64,000 nucleotides of DNA from Bin127 sp965203505 (GCA_965203505.1 OZ241880.1:558001-622000), one strand, 5' to 3'; positions 7,780 to 17,793 are shown, counted from the first letter of the stretch. Made by a program: numbers and translations. Notes: generated by a model not told the origin, from the sequence alone.

Positions 7780-10409
7780 GCACTCCGCGATTGTTACCGG
7801 CGTATCGGATCCCGGAGAGACAACAAGAAGAGTCGCGCGCGGTGCTGGTGCCCGCCATCCGCGAAGCGGTACATAGGTGGCGTCGGGATGGGTATCAAGG
7901 GGTGACGTCGACGACGCGATCGTTGTTGACTCATTGGTTTCATTCCGATCATGAAGTTGGGGAAACGGGCGAGCCGTGGCTTTACTACTACTGCCAACAG
8001 GAGGCATTGGAGACGACGGTTTATCTGTTTGAGGTTTTGAAGAAGCGCAACTTCTACGAATTGGCGCAGGAGTTTGCCACGAATTCGAGCCAGCAGTTGA
8101 CTTTTGACCCGCGCGATGATCGTTGGGTTAGGTATGGGTACAAGATGGCGACGGGATCGGGCAAGACGAAGGTGATGTCGTTGCTGATCGCGTGGTCGTA
8201 TTTCAACGCATTGCGAGAGGATGCTGAGATTGCGGCGGATTACTCGAAGACGTTTTTGGTGTTGGCCCCAAATGTGATCGTTTATGAGCGGTTGAAGCAG
8301 GATTTTGGGGACGATGGGAAGATATTCCGCGAGGATCCGGTGATACCGCCGGAGTGGCGTGACGATTGGCAGGTTGAGATTGTGACGCGTGACGATCCGT
8401 CTGATTCGGTGGTTCGCGACGGAGCGTTGTTTTTGACGAACGTGCAGCAGATGTATGATCGGTCAACCTCGAGACGCACTAGAGAGCCGCAACGGTTACG
8501 GGATGTGATTGGGGAGCCGGTTGTGGATGCCGATGTTTCGGCAGGACGTATGATTCGGCAAGCGTTAGAGAAGCGGTCAGATTTGATGGTGATGAATGAC
8601 GAAGGGCATCATGTTCATGACCGTTCGCTGAGATGGCGGGAATCGATTGCAGATTTGGACGAAAGTCTGCGTAATCGCACTGGGCGTGGTTTGAGGGGGC
8701 AGATGGATTTTTCGGCGACGCCCAAGCACAGCGACGGCAGGTTGTTCAATCATGTGATCGTGGATTATCCGATCGCACAAGCGATCAGTGACGGGGTGGT
8801 GAAACGTCCGCATCTGGTGATGTTGGAGGGGGCGACCGAATATGAATCGGACGATGCTTCGGCGCGATATCGAGACAAACTGATCGCAGGGATAGATCGT
8901 TGGCGTGAGTTGAAAGAACGGATGGAGGATGTGGATCGCGAACCGTTGTTGTTCGTGATGACTGAGGATACGAAGTCTGCGGACGAGATTGTGGACTGGT
9001 TGACGAGTGGGGGTGGTTTTGACCCTAATGAGGTTTTGTTGATCCACACGAATGCGCGCGGGGAGATGTTGAATGAAACGCAGTCTGCATCTCGGCAACG
9101 CGAGATAGCGTCGTTGCGCGAAGCTGCCCGCGAAGTGGATTCGGAACGAAGTCCATATCGAGTGATCGTGTCGGTATTGATGTTGCGTGAAGGTTGGGAC
9201 GTTCGCAATGTTTGCGTGATAGTTCCCTTGAGGCCGTATACTGCGGCGTCGAATATTCTGCCGGAGCAAACGCTTGGTCGCGGGTTGCGTCGAATGTTCC
9301 CTCTGAGTTCTGGCGACGAACGCGAAGAACTGCTGGTAATAGAGCATAAGCAGTTCCAAGATTTTTGGGATCGGGAGATTGAAGAAGAGGGGATGTCGGT
9401 CAGGATGACTCCTGACAGGGACTTCCGACAAAGCGCGATAACGGTTGTTGTGGATCAGGACAAAGTTCCGGATTTCGATATCGAGATACCTAGATTGTCG
9501 CCGCGATTGGTTCACAAGGTGCCAGATTTGGCGGCTCTGGACGTGGAAACGTTGCCGGTGGTTCATCTCGAGGTTTCAATGGATGGAATTGCGGACGCGC
9601 CGATACCGTTTGAGACGCGGGCCATCGACACTTGGGAGTTGGTAGATCGCGGCGAGATCGAGCGCGAGTTCCCGATGAACGAGGTCGGCTACCTCAACTA
9701 CATGTGTCGATTGATCTTGCGGGAGTGCCGGCTCGGTAATCTGTCGAACACGTTCGTGCAGTTGGCACCGAAGTTAAAGCGTTACGTGGAAGGTGTCTTG
9801 TTTTCGGGTCAGGCGCCGATGTCCGATATGAGTGTGTTGTATCGCTTGAACGATCCGAGCGTAAAGAATTGGCTTTTCAGCGTCTTCGTCGAGGCGATTA
9901 ACGCTCTTTCGGTTGAGGAGCGTGAAGTCAGCGATGAGCGGGAGCCAATTCTGGTATCGCAGACTCCGTCGTATCTGGTGAGGCGTGAAGTGTATCGGGA
10001 ACCGCGAAAAAGCGTATTCAACAACGTTCCGGGCGACAGTGAACTTGAGTTGGCGTTTGCCCGATGGTTGGATGGACGCGCCATCGATGTTGCGGCGTTT
10101 GCTAAGAATGAGGCAAAAGTCGGATTCAACGTGAACTACATCGGTGAGACCGGTGGGATACGCAAGTACTTGCCCGACTTTGTGATACGCACTTCGTCGG
10201 GGGTGATGTACGTGATTGAGACGAAGGGGTTGGAAACAGTGGAAGTTCCGCGCAAAGATGCGCGAATGCGTCAGTGGTGTCGGACTGCTTCGGAACTGAC
10301 GGGGGACGATTGGCGTTATGTAAAAGTTCTTGAAGGGGTGTTCATGGGCGGAAGTAACTGGGAATCACTTGCTCAGTTGGAGTTAGGGGTCGCAGGTTAT
10401 CAGGGCTAA
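7776..10409 (+). CDS. res: Type III-like restriction enzyme, Res subunit (helicase-nuclease)
   Basis: ATP-dependent DNA translocase and endonuclease that works in complex with Mod. The 877-aa protein has Walker A MATGSGKT (residues 124-131), a DEAD-box variant NDEGHH near residue 273, FSATPK, a second RecA domain with LGRGLRRMF, and a C-terminal PD-(D/E)xK nuclease (LPDFVIR ... IETKG, about residues 798-818). All expected motifs are intact. Start GTG 7776 overlaps the mod stop. Its partner mod is interrupted by the transposon, so this subunit is probably orphaned unless it can use the related Mod encoded at 32008. Confidence 0.93.
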   Translation: MSTPRLLPAYRIPERQQEESRAVLVPAIREAVHRWRRDGYQGVTSTTRSLLTHWFHSDHEVGETGEPWLYYYCQQEALETTVYLFEVLKKRNFYELAQEFATNSSQQLTFDPRDDRWVRYGYKMATGSGKTKVMSLLIAWSYFNALREDAEIAADYSKTFLVLAPNVIVYERLKQDFGDDGKIFREDPVIPPEWRDDWQVEIVTRDDPSDSVVRDGALFLTNVQQMYDRSTSRRTREPQRLRDVIGEPVVDADVSAGRMIRQALEKRSDLMVMNDEGHHVHDRSLRWRESIADLDESLRNRTGRGLRGQMDFSATPKHSDGRLFNHVIVDYPIAQAISDGVVKRPHLVMLEGATEYESDDASARYRDKLIAGIDRWRELKERMEDVDREPLLFVMTEDTKSADEIVDWLTSGGGFDPNEVLLIHTNARGEMLNETQSASRQREIASLREAAREVDSERSPYRVIVSVLMLREGWDVRNVCVIVPLRPYTAASNILPEQTLGRGLRRMFPLSSGDEREELLVIEHKQFQDFWDREIEEEGMSVRMTPDRDFRQSAITVVVDQDKVPDFDIEIPRLSPRLVHKVPDLAALDVETLPVVHLEVSMDGIADAPIPFETRAIDTWELVDRGEIEREFPMNEVGYLNYMCRLILRECRLGNLSNTFVQLAPKLKRYVEGVLFSGQAPMSDMSVLYRLNDPSVKNWLFSVFVEAINALSVEEREVSDEREPILVSQTPSYLVRREVYREPRKSVFNNVPGDSELELAFARWLDGRAIDVAAFAKNEAKVGFNVNYIGETGGIRKYLPDFVIRTSSGVMYVIETKGLETVEVPRKDARMRQWCRTASELTGDDWRYVKVLEGVFMGGSNWESLAQLELGVAGYQG

Positions 10410-10543
10410 TCTGCAACGGTGTTGTGTTGAGCGCGATACGTCACAGGATCTGACCCGTTGATTATTTCGCCATCTGGTTCGAATTAGGGAACTTTGGTGT
10501 TGATAATGGAACTATCGAGGGCATTCGCTAGTACACCAACTCT

Positions 10544-11578
10544 ATGACGTCCGAGAACGACGCGTTCGAACTGAAAGATCGACTGCTTGACAAAAGCATC
10601 GAAGCGTACGTCTTGGCTTTAGAGACGGTTAATCGACTGACAATCCGATATCGTTTGGAATCTTTCTGTTTCCTTCTGTGTAACGCGTGGGAGTTGATGC
10701 TCAAATCCAAGTTGATCCACGATAGCGGCGATGATGAATCGGCGTACTATCCCGAGACCGAGGCAGGTGAAAAACGTTCGTTGTCGTTGAGCGATTGTTT
10801 GAACCGGCTTTTGCCGAACGAAAACGATCCAGTCAGGAAAAATATCGAGCGGATCCGCGATTTGCGAGACGAATCGGTTCACCTCGTCATCGGGGATATC
10901 CCGACTGATTTGATCGCGCTATTCCAAGCAGGCGTTACAAACTACCACCGCCTGTTGAACGATTGGTTCGAGGAATCGCTCGCGAATCGCCATCCGGTTC
11001 CGATGATGAGTATCGTTTACGACATGGATCCAGGTCGGCATGATTTAACGGATGCGCGTTTACGTTCACGGTTAGGCGCAGAAGCGTTTGAATACCTTTC
11101 GCGTTTCAGTTCTCAACTTGCGACTGATCATGAAGCGATGGGGCGGCCAGAAGAATTTCTGGTCACTGTTAGACACGCCGTCTACTTGACTAAGCGCGAA
11201 GCCGATGCAGACATCACTCTGACTTCTGGGCCTGGCGATGGTGAAATGGCGCACGTATTGGAAGTTGCGAAGGATTCGAGTGTCACACATCCGTACCGGC
11301 GCAAAGAACTCGTCGCGAATATGCGCGAGTTTTATCCAGGAGCGAGCCCGTACGATGTCCAAAGCGTTAACGCTGTCCATAAGGTCAAGTCCAGAAACGA
11401 ATGGTATTACCAAGGGAAAGTAAAAGGATCTCCCGGGCAATACAGCCAGCTATTCTTGGATTGGTTAAAAAATCGATTCCATCAGGATTCTCGTTTTTTC
11501 GAGACCAGTCGCCAAAGATATTCTCAGCAACTCCGCGCGAGACGACGGCGCACGCGCAGCGCCCGACATTCGACGTAA
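10544..11578 (+). CDS. DUF3644-domain protein beside the R-M locus
   Basis: A 344-aa soluble protein whose N-terminal part (FCFLLCNAWELMLKSKL, then RDLRDESVHL) is characteristic of DUF3644, a HEPN-like helical family often found next to restriction systems. There is no membrane span or signal. The C-terminal end is very basic (QQLRARRRRTRSARH). It lies 134 bp after res on the same strand and could be an accessory defence gene or an independent RNase-like protein. The R...H pattern expected of HEPN nucleases may be the RDLRDESVH segment; this is inference. Confidence 0.72.
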   Translation: MTSENDAFELKDRLLDKSIEAYVLALETVNRLTIRYRLESFCFLLCNAWELMLKSKLIHDSGDDESAYYPETEAGEKRSLSLSDCLNRLLPNENDPVRKNIERIRDLRDESVHLVIGDIPTDLIALFQAGVTNYHRLLNDWFEESLANRHPVPMMSIVYDMDPGRHDLTDARLRSRLGAEAFEYLSRFSSQLATDHEAMGRPEEFLVTVRHAVYLTKREADADITLTSGPGDGEMAHVLEVAKDSSVTHPYRRKELVANMREFYPGASPYDVQSVNAVHKVKSRNEWYYQGKVKGSPGQYSQLFLDWLKNRFHQDSRFFETSRQRYSQQLRARRRRTRSARHST

Positions 11579-11832
11579 ACGAGATTGTTGCGGCTCTTCG
11601 GGGGATCAGACGAGGTCGCGGACTTTATGCGATTTGCGAACCCGTACAGGGGGGCGCGAAGATGACCGATTGGTCGAAAATTTGCGGGTTATGTACAGCA
11701 GTTGGAACGAAAATATCCGCAACGGAATGCAAGCGAAGTTGGATCAAATTGATCAAAGAGGCGGAGTTAGATCTTCGCTAGAGGTGATCGGACTGGCTGT
11801 TGTTCATCAAGAGTGAACTTGGTCGCTACCCC
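11579..11832. other. Intergenic stretch with no supported gene
   Basis: Short frames cross this interval (for example 11634-11816 on the plus strand), but none matches a family I know or has a good ribosome site. It may hold remnants of a further defence gene. Confidence 0.4.
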
Positions 11833-12990
11833 TCACCACCCCTCAGCCCGATACCGCTCCATCGCCTCCAACGAAACCTCAACCCCCAACCCTGGCTTCC
11901 CCGACACCTTCACAAACTGCCCGTGAAAATCGATCGGCTCCTCCAGCATAGCCTGATACATCGGAATGAACGAGATGGCGTGTTCTAGACGGTAGAAGTT
12001 GACCGTTGACATGCACACATGCGCGCCCGCAACGATCTGTATCGAACCCATCGCGTTATGCGGACTTATCGGAATGTAATACGCCTCCGCCATCGATGCG
12101 ATCTTCTTGATCTCGCTGATGCCGCCTGTCCAGACGATGTCCGGCATGATGTAGTTGGCCAGATTGCGACGGAATATCGGCAGGAAGTCCCACCGAGTGT
12201 AGAGCCGTTCGCCGACGCAGATGTTGGGGACGGTGTTCCGGCGCACCGTCTCTAGGGCGTCGAAACTCTCCTGCGGCAATGGCTCCTCGAACCACTCGAT
12301 GTTCGACTGCTCGTGCAGCGTGTTTGCCAGTCGGATCGCCGTCGGCACGTTGAAGTTGCCGTGCGCGTCGATCAGAATCTCCGGCTTCGGACCTGCCGCT
12401 TCTCGCACCGCTCGCACGATGTCGTACCCAAGCTGCTCACCCGCATGAGATATCGTTCCGTCAGTGAATTTGGTATGCACCGGCACCATTTCGTTGAACG
12501 GGTCCAGCTTCATCGCCTCGTGACCGTCCGCGACAACTTTCTTCGCCGCCTGGTAGTAGTCCTCCGGCGTCGTGGCACCAGTGAACCAACCGTTCGCGTA
12601 TAGCCGCACCTCGTCCCGGAATTTGCCGCCGAGCAACTCGTATACGGGCACGCCCAAAGCCTTGCCCTTGATGTCCCACAACGCGATGTCGATCCCGCTG
12701 ATCGCCGTCGATGCGAAACCGCGCGAACTCATGTAGGTGTATCGGCGGAACAGTCGATGCCAAAGCGGTTCGATATTCGTCGGGTCCTCGCCGATTAACA
12801 CCTCCTTCATCGCCAACACCGCCCGCGCCGTCAGGAAACTCCCACCACCCGGATAGTTCGTGCTCTCGCCCCAGCCGTGAATCCCCTCATCCGTATCGAT
12901 CCTCACGAACGTCCACTGACGCTCGTTTGGGCCGCCATACCCGTGGCCCGGGGGCGTCACTACATACGCGTTGATATCGGTTATCTTCAT
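11833..12990 (-). CDS. Enolase-superfamily acid-sugar dehydratase (mandelate racemase/galactonate dehydratase type)
   Basis: A 385-aa protein probably removing water from a sugar acid to give a 2-keto-3-deoxy acid. The N-terminal capping domain (residues 1-125) is followed by a beta/alpha barrel. Residues in the expected positions are KLDP (161-164), the D-x-H pair Asp208/His210 (IDAHGNF), Glu235 (FEEPLP), Glu261 (VGERL) and His311 (SPHNAMG). The D-x-H and general-acid His pattern points to the galactonate/gluconate/mannonate dehydratase branch rather than true mandelate racemase. The exact substrate cannot be read from sequence. It is divergent from the transporter and kinase genes to the right, which may supply substrate and take the product. 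Confidence 0.9.
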   Translation of the reverse strand: MKITDINAYVVTPPGHGYGGPNERQWTFVRIDTDEGIHGWGESTNYPGGGSFLTARAVLAMKEVLIGEDPTNIEPLWHRLFRRYTYMSSRGFASTAISGIDIALWDIKGKALGVPVYELLGGKFRDEVRLYANGWFTGATTPEDYYQAAKKVVADGHEAMKLDPFNEMVPVHTKFTDGTISHAGEQLGYDIVRAVREAAGPKPEILIDAHGNFNVPTAIRLANTLHEQSNIEWFEEPLPQESFDALETVRRNTVPNICVGERLYTRWDFLPIFRRNLANYIMPDIVWTGGISEIKKIASMAEAYYIPISPHNAMGSIQIVAGAHVCMSTVNFYRLEHAISFIPMYQAMLEEPIDFHGQFVKVSGKPGLGVEVSLEAMERYRAEGW

Positions 12991-13084
12991 CTCGCAACTC
13001 CTGCGTCAATCATACCCAGCACCGCTCCCTACGGGACGATTGCATAACTCCGGTTTGAAACCGCGAACTCTGTATCTCGGTGTC

Positions 13085-13137
13085 ACTCCCGGTTGCCTCG
13101 CCCCTCTGGATTCCGGCTTTCGCGAAGGTTTCGCGCA
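13085..13137. repeat. REP-like repeat fused to the truncated binding-protein gene
   Basis: Contains ctggattccggctttcgcg, the same module as at 38953-38985 and 55966-55994, directly upstream of the first recognisable codons of the binding-protein fragment. It probably marks the point where the 5' part of that gene was lost. Confidence 0.55.
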
Positions 13138-14026
13138 GGCGCCCGAGGGCTTCTGGGGTGACTCTTCATACGTCTACTCCGGTAACTACTGGGAAGACAA
13201 ACTCGCCATAGATGGACAACCTTTCACCAGTGACGAGCCTGGAGACCTGCTGTTCAAGCCGCCGCTTGACACTTCATTGCCCTGGATCGGCGACCCTGCC
13301 GACCCTGCATCGATGGAGAGTTCACAGAAAGTTCGCACCGCCATGGCGATGGCGATCGACCGCGAGAAGTTGATGACAGCGTTGACGGACGGTTTCGGTC
13401 GTGTTTCCTACGCTCCGGGTTGGGACGTAAACCACCCGTTCTACAACAGTGACTGGAACATTCCGCATGATGTTGAAGGCGCACAGGCATTGCTGGCAGA
13501 GGTCGGTCTGGCAGACGGTTTCGACGTCGAGTGGTGGGCAGGACCGGCAGCCGGTTCCGGCGAGACTATTCAGGAGGCGATCGGCATCGAGTGGCTCGCG
13601 AACCTGAACATCAACAGCACGTTCGACAAGCAGAACTACTCGTCGTTCCGACCTTCTCTGGTCAACCGCACCAACAAGAAGATCTTCTTCAGCGGTGGAG
13701 CGGCATCCGCGCCACCGACTTGGCCGGCAGACTTGCATGCCACGTCGCTCGGCCGCCCCGGCGGTTACAACCGTGCAATGGAGATCCCGATCTTCGCCGA
13801 GACATACCTCGCGATGTCCAAAGAATCTGACATCGCAGTCTTGCGCGATCTGGTAACCAAGATGTTCGACTGGAACCGCGAATGGATGGTGTGGGTAGGC
13901 GTCTACCAGAGTCCTGTTGCGGCCCTGTACAACCCCGGCTTGATCTCCGAGTGGCAGATGCTGCCCGAAGGCAAGGGTGTACTAGGTCGGATGAACAGCT
14001 TGGAGTGGGTCCGGCTCGCAAACTGA
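13138..14026 (+). pseudogene. ABC transporter solute-binding protein (family 5, peptide/nickel type), 5'-truncated
   Basis: About 295 codons match the C-terminal half of a family 5 extracellular binding protein: AMAIDREKLMTAL, then GAQALLAEVGL and the MFDWNREWM region near the end. The first ~250 residues of a normal ~550-aa protein, including the signal peptide, are absent. The frame is open back to an ATG at 12971, but that upstream part translates repeat and intergenic sequence. As it stands the product cannot be exported or bind properly, so I call it a decayed gene. The two permease genes follow. Confidence 0.8.
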
Positions 14027-14067
14027 GGCTGACCCCAGGCTTTATCAGGCCGACTAAAGCGCTACCT

Positions 14068-14097
14068 AGCAGGGGCGGTCTTTCGACTGCCCCTGCT
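14068..14097 (+). terminator. Intercistronic hairpin between binding protein and permease genes
   Basis: A 13-bp stem (agcaggggcggtc with gactgcccctgct, one G-U) around a tttc loop. It lies 42 bases after the binding-protein stop and 38 bases before the permease start. Such hairpins commonly protect or attenuate transporter messages. The tail is only weakly T-rich. Confidence 0.6.
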
Positions 14098-14135
14098 TTG
14101 GCGCATCGTAATGACTCACGATCGATCTAGTCACA

Positions 14136-15089
14136 ATGCAGCGTTTCATCCTAAGACGGTTCTTCGCAGCATTAATCGCGCTGTTTCTGGTTACGATCAT
14201 CGTTTTTTCGTTGTCCCGTCTCGTCGGTGATCCGTTGGCGATGTTGGTTTCGGAAGGAGGTTACGGGATATCTGAGAGCGCGTTGCAGATCCAACGGGAA
14301 AAACTACATCTCGACAAACCGGTTCCGATTCAATATTTCTTTTGGCTAACCGACGTTCTACGCGGCGATCTAGGGCACGACTTATCGGACGGTTTCCCAG
14401 TAACTACCAAAATTCGAGAAAAGATCGCCCCTACGGTTCAACTGGGAGTATCGGCTTGGATTTTGGCTACATTCTTCGGACTAGCGTTCGGGATGATTTC
14501 CGCCGTTAAACGTGGGTCCCTAATCGACTACGCCGTGCGCCTGATCGCCAACTTAGGTATCACACTCCCAGCATTTTATGTCGGGATCATGGCAATCCTG
14601 ATATTCGCCGTGACGCTTGAATGGGTCCCTGTGACCGTTATCGGGACCATCGGTTCCGACGATCCGTTGGCGCAGGTCAAGGCGATGATCCTGCCAGTTC
14701 TGACCTTGGCGTGGGGCGCTGCCGCCGGTTACATGCGCTTGATGCGATCCTCGATGCTTGAAGTCCTTGATTCCGAATACATCAAACTGGCGCGAGCAAA
14801 AGGCGTTGACGGATCAAAGATCATCTGGAAACACGCCCTGCGCAACTCGCTCATCGTGCCCATCACGGTTTCAGCTCTGCTGCTCTGGAACTTTGTCACA
14901 GGAACCGTCGTGGTCGAAGCAGTATTTGCGTGGCCCGGTTTGGGTCTGCTCGCCATCGAAGCTGTGGTCAACAACAATTTGAACCTTGTGGTTGGAACCA
15001 CTTTGGTCGTGGCCGTCGTCTTGATCACGGCGAACCTCGTCGCAGACGTGTTATACGTCTTGGTAGACCCAAGAATCAGGTTGAGCTGA
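14136..15089 (+). CDS. ABC transporter permease, DppB/OppB type
   Basis: A 317-aa inner-membrane subunit of a peptide/oligosaccharide-type importer. The N-terminal span (FFAALIALFLVTIIVFSLSRL) is followed by the family's soluble loop with RLVGDPL and the EKLHLDKP region. Five further spans follow, with the EAA-type coupling loop (LEVLDSEYIKLARAKGVDGSKI) that contacts the ATPase. The C-terminus DPRIRLS is complete. It is followed 5 bases later by the second permease. No ATPase gene is found in the window. Confidence 0.93.
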   Translation: MQRFILRRFFAALIALFLVTIIVFSLSRLVGDPLAMLVSEGGYGISESALQIQREKLHLDKPVPIQYFFWLTDVLRGDLGHDLSDGFPVTTKIREKIAPTVQLGVSAWILATFFGLAFGMISAVKRGSLIDYAVRLIANLGITLPAFYVGIMAILIFAVTLEWVPVTVIGTIGSDDPLAQVKAMILPVLTLAWGAAAGYMRLMRSSMLEVLDSEYIKLARAKGVDGSKIIWKHALRNSLIVPITVSALLLWNFVTGTVVVEAVFAWPGLGLLAIEAVVNNNLNLVVGTTLVVAVVLITANLVADVLYVLVDPRIRLS

Positions 15090-15094
15090 ATCTC

Positions 15095-16024
15095 ATGGCG
15101 TCCAACTACCAGTTACCCGAATACGCCCAAACAGGCGCGTCTCTCCCTGCGCCCGTTCGTTCCGTATTACGGGGTCCGATCGCCGTTTACGACTTCCTGC
15201 GAAGGTACCCGATCGTTTGGGCGACAGTATTCGGGATCCTCGTGGTGCTAGCCGCGTTCGCACCCATGATCGCTCCTTGGGATCCGATCCGGGATGCCGA
15301 CTTCACACGTGTTCGCAATGCGCCGGTATGGCTCGAAGGAGGCACCTCAGAGTTCTGGCTCGGCACGGATCAGGTCGGGCGTGACCTCTGGAGCCGGTTG
15401 CTTTACGGTGGGAGAGCCTCTTTGATGGTTGTCGCAGTCGGTATGACCAGCGGCATGATCATCGGGACGAGCCTCGGGCTCGCCGCCGGCTTCATAGGCG
15501 GCATCGTAGACGAAATTATTATGAGGCTGGTTGATGCCTGGATCGCGTTGCCATTCATCATGATCGCTCTCGTTATCAAAATCGTGCTCGGCACTTCGTT
15601 CACTATCATGTTCCTGATTCTGGTTCTCATCTCGTGGGTAGGATTTGTTCGACCCGTGCGCGGAGAGGTGTTGTCCTTGCGCGAACGCGATTACGTTGCC
15701 TCGGCCCGCGTCGCCGGGGCGTCAGGTATCAGGATCGCCTTCCGGCACATTTTGCCAGGGGTCAGTAGCACAGTCATTGTGCTTGCGACTCTCGGCGCGG
15801 GAGGGTTGGTTCTTGCCGAATCAACACTGTCCTATCTGGGCGTCGGCATCCCGCAACCTACTCCCACGTGGGGCAATATGGTGTCTGACGGGCGCGACTA
15901 CCTTGACACCGCGTGGTGGATCTCGACGATGCCGGGTATCGCGATTTTCCTACTGGTGCTTTCCCTGAACTTCACGGGTGATTGGCTCCGCGACCGCTGG
16001 GACCCCAAGCTTCGACAGTTGTGA
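15095..16024 (+). CDS. ABC transporter permease, DppC/OppC type
   Basis: A 309-aa partner permease. The start ATG 15095 lies five bases after the previous stop; the frame is open further upstream, but that part overlaps the first permease and is not conserved. The OppC-type N-terminal span is near residue 38, with DFTRVRN, FWLGTDQVGRDLWSRLLYGGR, the EAA loop (LRERDYVASARVAGASGIRI) and the C-terminal DRWDPKLRQL. It forms the heteromeric channel with the 14136 product. Confidence 0.93.
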   Translation: MASNYQLPEYAQTGASLPAPVRSVLRGPIAVYDFLRRYPIVWATVFGILVVLAAFAPMIAPWDPIRDADFTRVRNAPVWLEGGTSEFWLGTDQVGRDLWSRLLYGGRASLMVVAVGMTSGMIIGTSLGLAAGFIGGIVDEIIMRLVDAWIALPFIMIALVIKIVLGTSFTIMFLILVLISWVGFVRPVRGEVLSLRERDYVASARVAGASGIRIAFRHILPGVSSTVIVLATLGAGGLVLAESTLSYLGVGIPQPTPTWGNMVSDGRDYLDTAWWISTMPGIAIFLLVLSLNFTGDWLRDRWDPKLRQL

Positions 16025-16911
16025 ACGCGCCGCAATTCGTCGCGATCGGTCACGTCACATTCGACGTTACGCCGGATGATCTAAGCAGACGCGAACCCGG
16101 CGGGGCCGTCGCCTTTGGCGCAGTCACCGCGTCGAGACACGGTGTCGAACCAGCTATCGTCACCTCATGCGCGGATGACTATCCGATCAACACTGTTATT
16201 AAGGCACCAGATCGCTTCGTGCGCGTGGCATCCTCCCACACGTCGACATTTGAAAATCGTTACGACGTCCATGGTGATCGAGTGCAGGTGTTGCATCATC
16301 GCGCTGACGATATCCACACCGAGCAGGTACCACTCCAATGGCGAAGTCCCGACTTGCTGTTCGTCGGCCCGCTAACCCAAGAACTACCCATCGATTGCCC
16401 AAACTGGTTCAAACCCCGCGTCTCATGCGTAGTCCCACAAGGATGGCTTCGATCTTGGCATCAACCGCTACCGTCCGTCGTCAGCGTGTCAAAATCGCCG
16501 CCGCCAAATATGAGCTCCGATTGGGACATCTGCGTAATCTCCGAAGCCGAAACTGATCCAAACACCATCCAAGATTGGCGCGCCGTAACCCGAAATCTCG
16601 TCGTCACCAAAGGCCCCGACGGCGCCGATCTCTACCAACCAAGCGCCACCAAGCCAACGCCGATACCATCCTTCGCCGACAAAATCGAAGGCGCAGGCAC
16701 AGACACCACAGGCGCAGGCGATGTCTTCGCCGCCGCAATGCTCATCCGATACGCCGATAAAGCCGACGCTCAAGATGCCGCCATATACGCATCCGCATGC
16801 GCCGCACTATCCACACGCGCCCCGAGCTGGAGCGCGGTGGAAGAACCATCAGAAGCGTCGATCGCGCTGGTTAAGGGCTTAGGCGGAACGGCGGGTATCG
16901 ATCCGTCGTGA
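16021..16911 (+). CDS. PfkB-family carbohydrate kinase
   Basis: Phosphorylates a sugar or keto-deoxy sugar acid with ATP. The 296-aa protein starts with GTG 16021, overlapping the permease stop by four bases, so translation is coupled to the transporter. Family marks are GGAVAFGAVTASRHG near the N-terminus, VVTKGPDGADLY, and the second PfkB signature DTTGAGDVFAAAM, which carries the catalytic Asp and anion hole. With the acid-sugar dehydratase nearby, a 2-keto-3-deoxygluconate-type kinase is a reasonable inference, but the substrate is not proven. Confidence 0.85.
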   Translation: MNAPQFVAIGHVTFDVTPDDLSRREPGGAVAFGAVTASRHGVEPAIVTSCADDYPINTVIKAPDRFVRVASSHTSTFENRYDVHGDRVQVLHHRADDIHTEQVPLQWRSPDLLFVGPLTQELPIDCPNWFKPRVSCVVPQGWLRSWHQPLPSVVSVSKSPPPNMSSDWDICVISEAETDPNTIQDWRAVTRNLVVTKGPDGADLYQPSATKPTPIPSFADKIEGAGTDTTGAGDVFAAAMLIRYADKADAQDAAIYASACAALSTRAPSWSAVEEPSEASIALVKGLGGTAGIDPS

Positions 16912-17443
16912 GCAGGAACGCGTAGGCTATAACGCGGTATCCCCACCGTTCAACTCCAACGACGAAGTTGAACATGCCCTGAGGGTACTTGCCGGTGATG
17001 ATGATCGCGAACCACGCAATGATCGTAATCACAAATGCCACGATCCCCAAGATGTACAAGACGATATAGTGCGGAATCGCCAGCAACCACTTGATCAAGG
17101 GCAAAAAGCGATTCAACTCGGACGCGGCATCTGGATACGCAATATCCAGATGCACCGACTGTTCTTCGTCTGTCGACGGGTATTCATCTGTCAACAGAGA
17201 GATGTAAGCGGAGACCCGAGCGTTGAACCGAAGCACCTCGAGTTGAAAATCGAACACCCACTTCGGGTACTTCTTGCGGAACAGGATCATGAGGAACGCT
17301 GCAAACCCTGCTGAGCTATATGAAACGGCAGCCAGGACCACGAGGATCGGAATCATCATGATCAACCTGAAAAAGGTTGTTAGCCGGTTACGCGTCCCGT
17401 CCCCGTAGTCGATGTTTAACTGAACCGGATAGTCATCGTTCAT
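16871..17443 (-). CDS. DUF4389 membrane protein
   Basis: A 190-aa protein with the DUF4389 pattern: YPVQLNIDYGDGTRNRLTTFFRL at the start, then repeated hydrophobic segments (IPILVVLAAVSY, WLLAIPHYIVLYILGIVAFVITIIAWFAIII) and GYRVIAYAFLLTTDRYPPF near the end. The start is ATG 17443, which begins the conserved part; the frame extends to 17503. It overlaps the kinase 3' end by 41 bases in convergent orientation. Function unknown. Confidence 0.82.
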   Translation of the reverse strand: MNDDYPVQLNIDYGDGTRNRLTTFFRLIMMIPILVVLAAVSYSSAGFAAFLMILFRKKYPKWVFDFQLEVLRFNARVSAYISLLTDEYPSTDEEQSVHLDIAYPDAASELNRFLPLIKWLLAIPHYIVLYILGIVAFVITIIAWFAIIITGKYPQGMFNFVVGVERWGYRVIAYAFLLTTDRYPPFRLSP

Positions 17444-17590
17444 GCCTGCCTCCTCGCCGATATTCGGCGTGCTTTGACGAATTCGCACCGTCCAAACATT
17501 CAAGGCGACTATTTCCAGTCAACCCTGCGCATACCTTACCATCATTTGAGTCACAAGAGGACTACGGTTCAAATTCATCCCGCCCTCGGC

Positions 17591-17793
17591 GAGACCTTTA
17601 CAAAACTACCGTCATTCCGGAGAAATCCGGCGCTTCAGCGGGCGGAACGCCCATCCAGAGGGGCGGTGGGCAGCGCAGTTCGCAGGGGATGCCAGATCGG
17701 CGTCTAACCCCTCTTGAATTCCCCCTCAGAGAGGGGGAGGGTTTGTTTTGTTCCCCCTTGGGCATCAAGGGAGGGGGTTTCGCAAAGGTTTCC
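17591..17793. repeat. MITE-like repeat with imperfect inverted ends
   Basis: The ends gagacctttacaaaac (17591) and the complement of ggtttcgcaaaggtttc (17776-17792) are imperfect inverted repeats. The interior carries the ccgtcattccgg module and a run of gagggggagg-type units. Compare the copy at 55829-56013. No gene lies between 17444 and 17866. Confidence 0.55.

Noticed and set aside
11401..11781. Open frame overlapping the 3' end of the DUF3644 gene, as a possible frameshifted continuation
   Set aside because: The DUF3644 protein already has a natural-looking end, and the overlapping translation shows no family features.
14930..15094. Upstream extension of the second permease
   Set aside because: It overlaps the first permease in another frame; ATG 15095 follows the previous stop and begins the conserved N-terminus.
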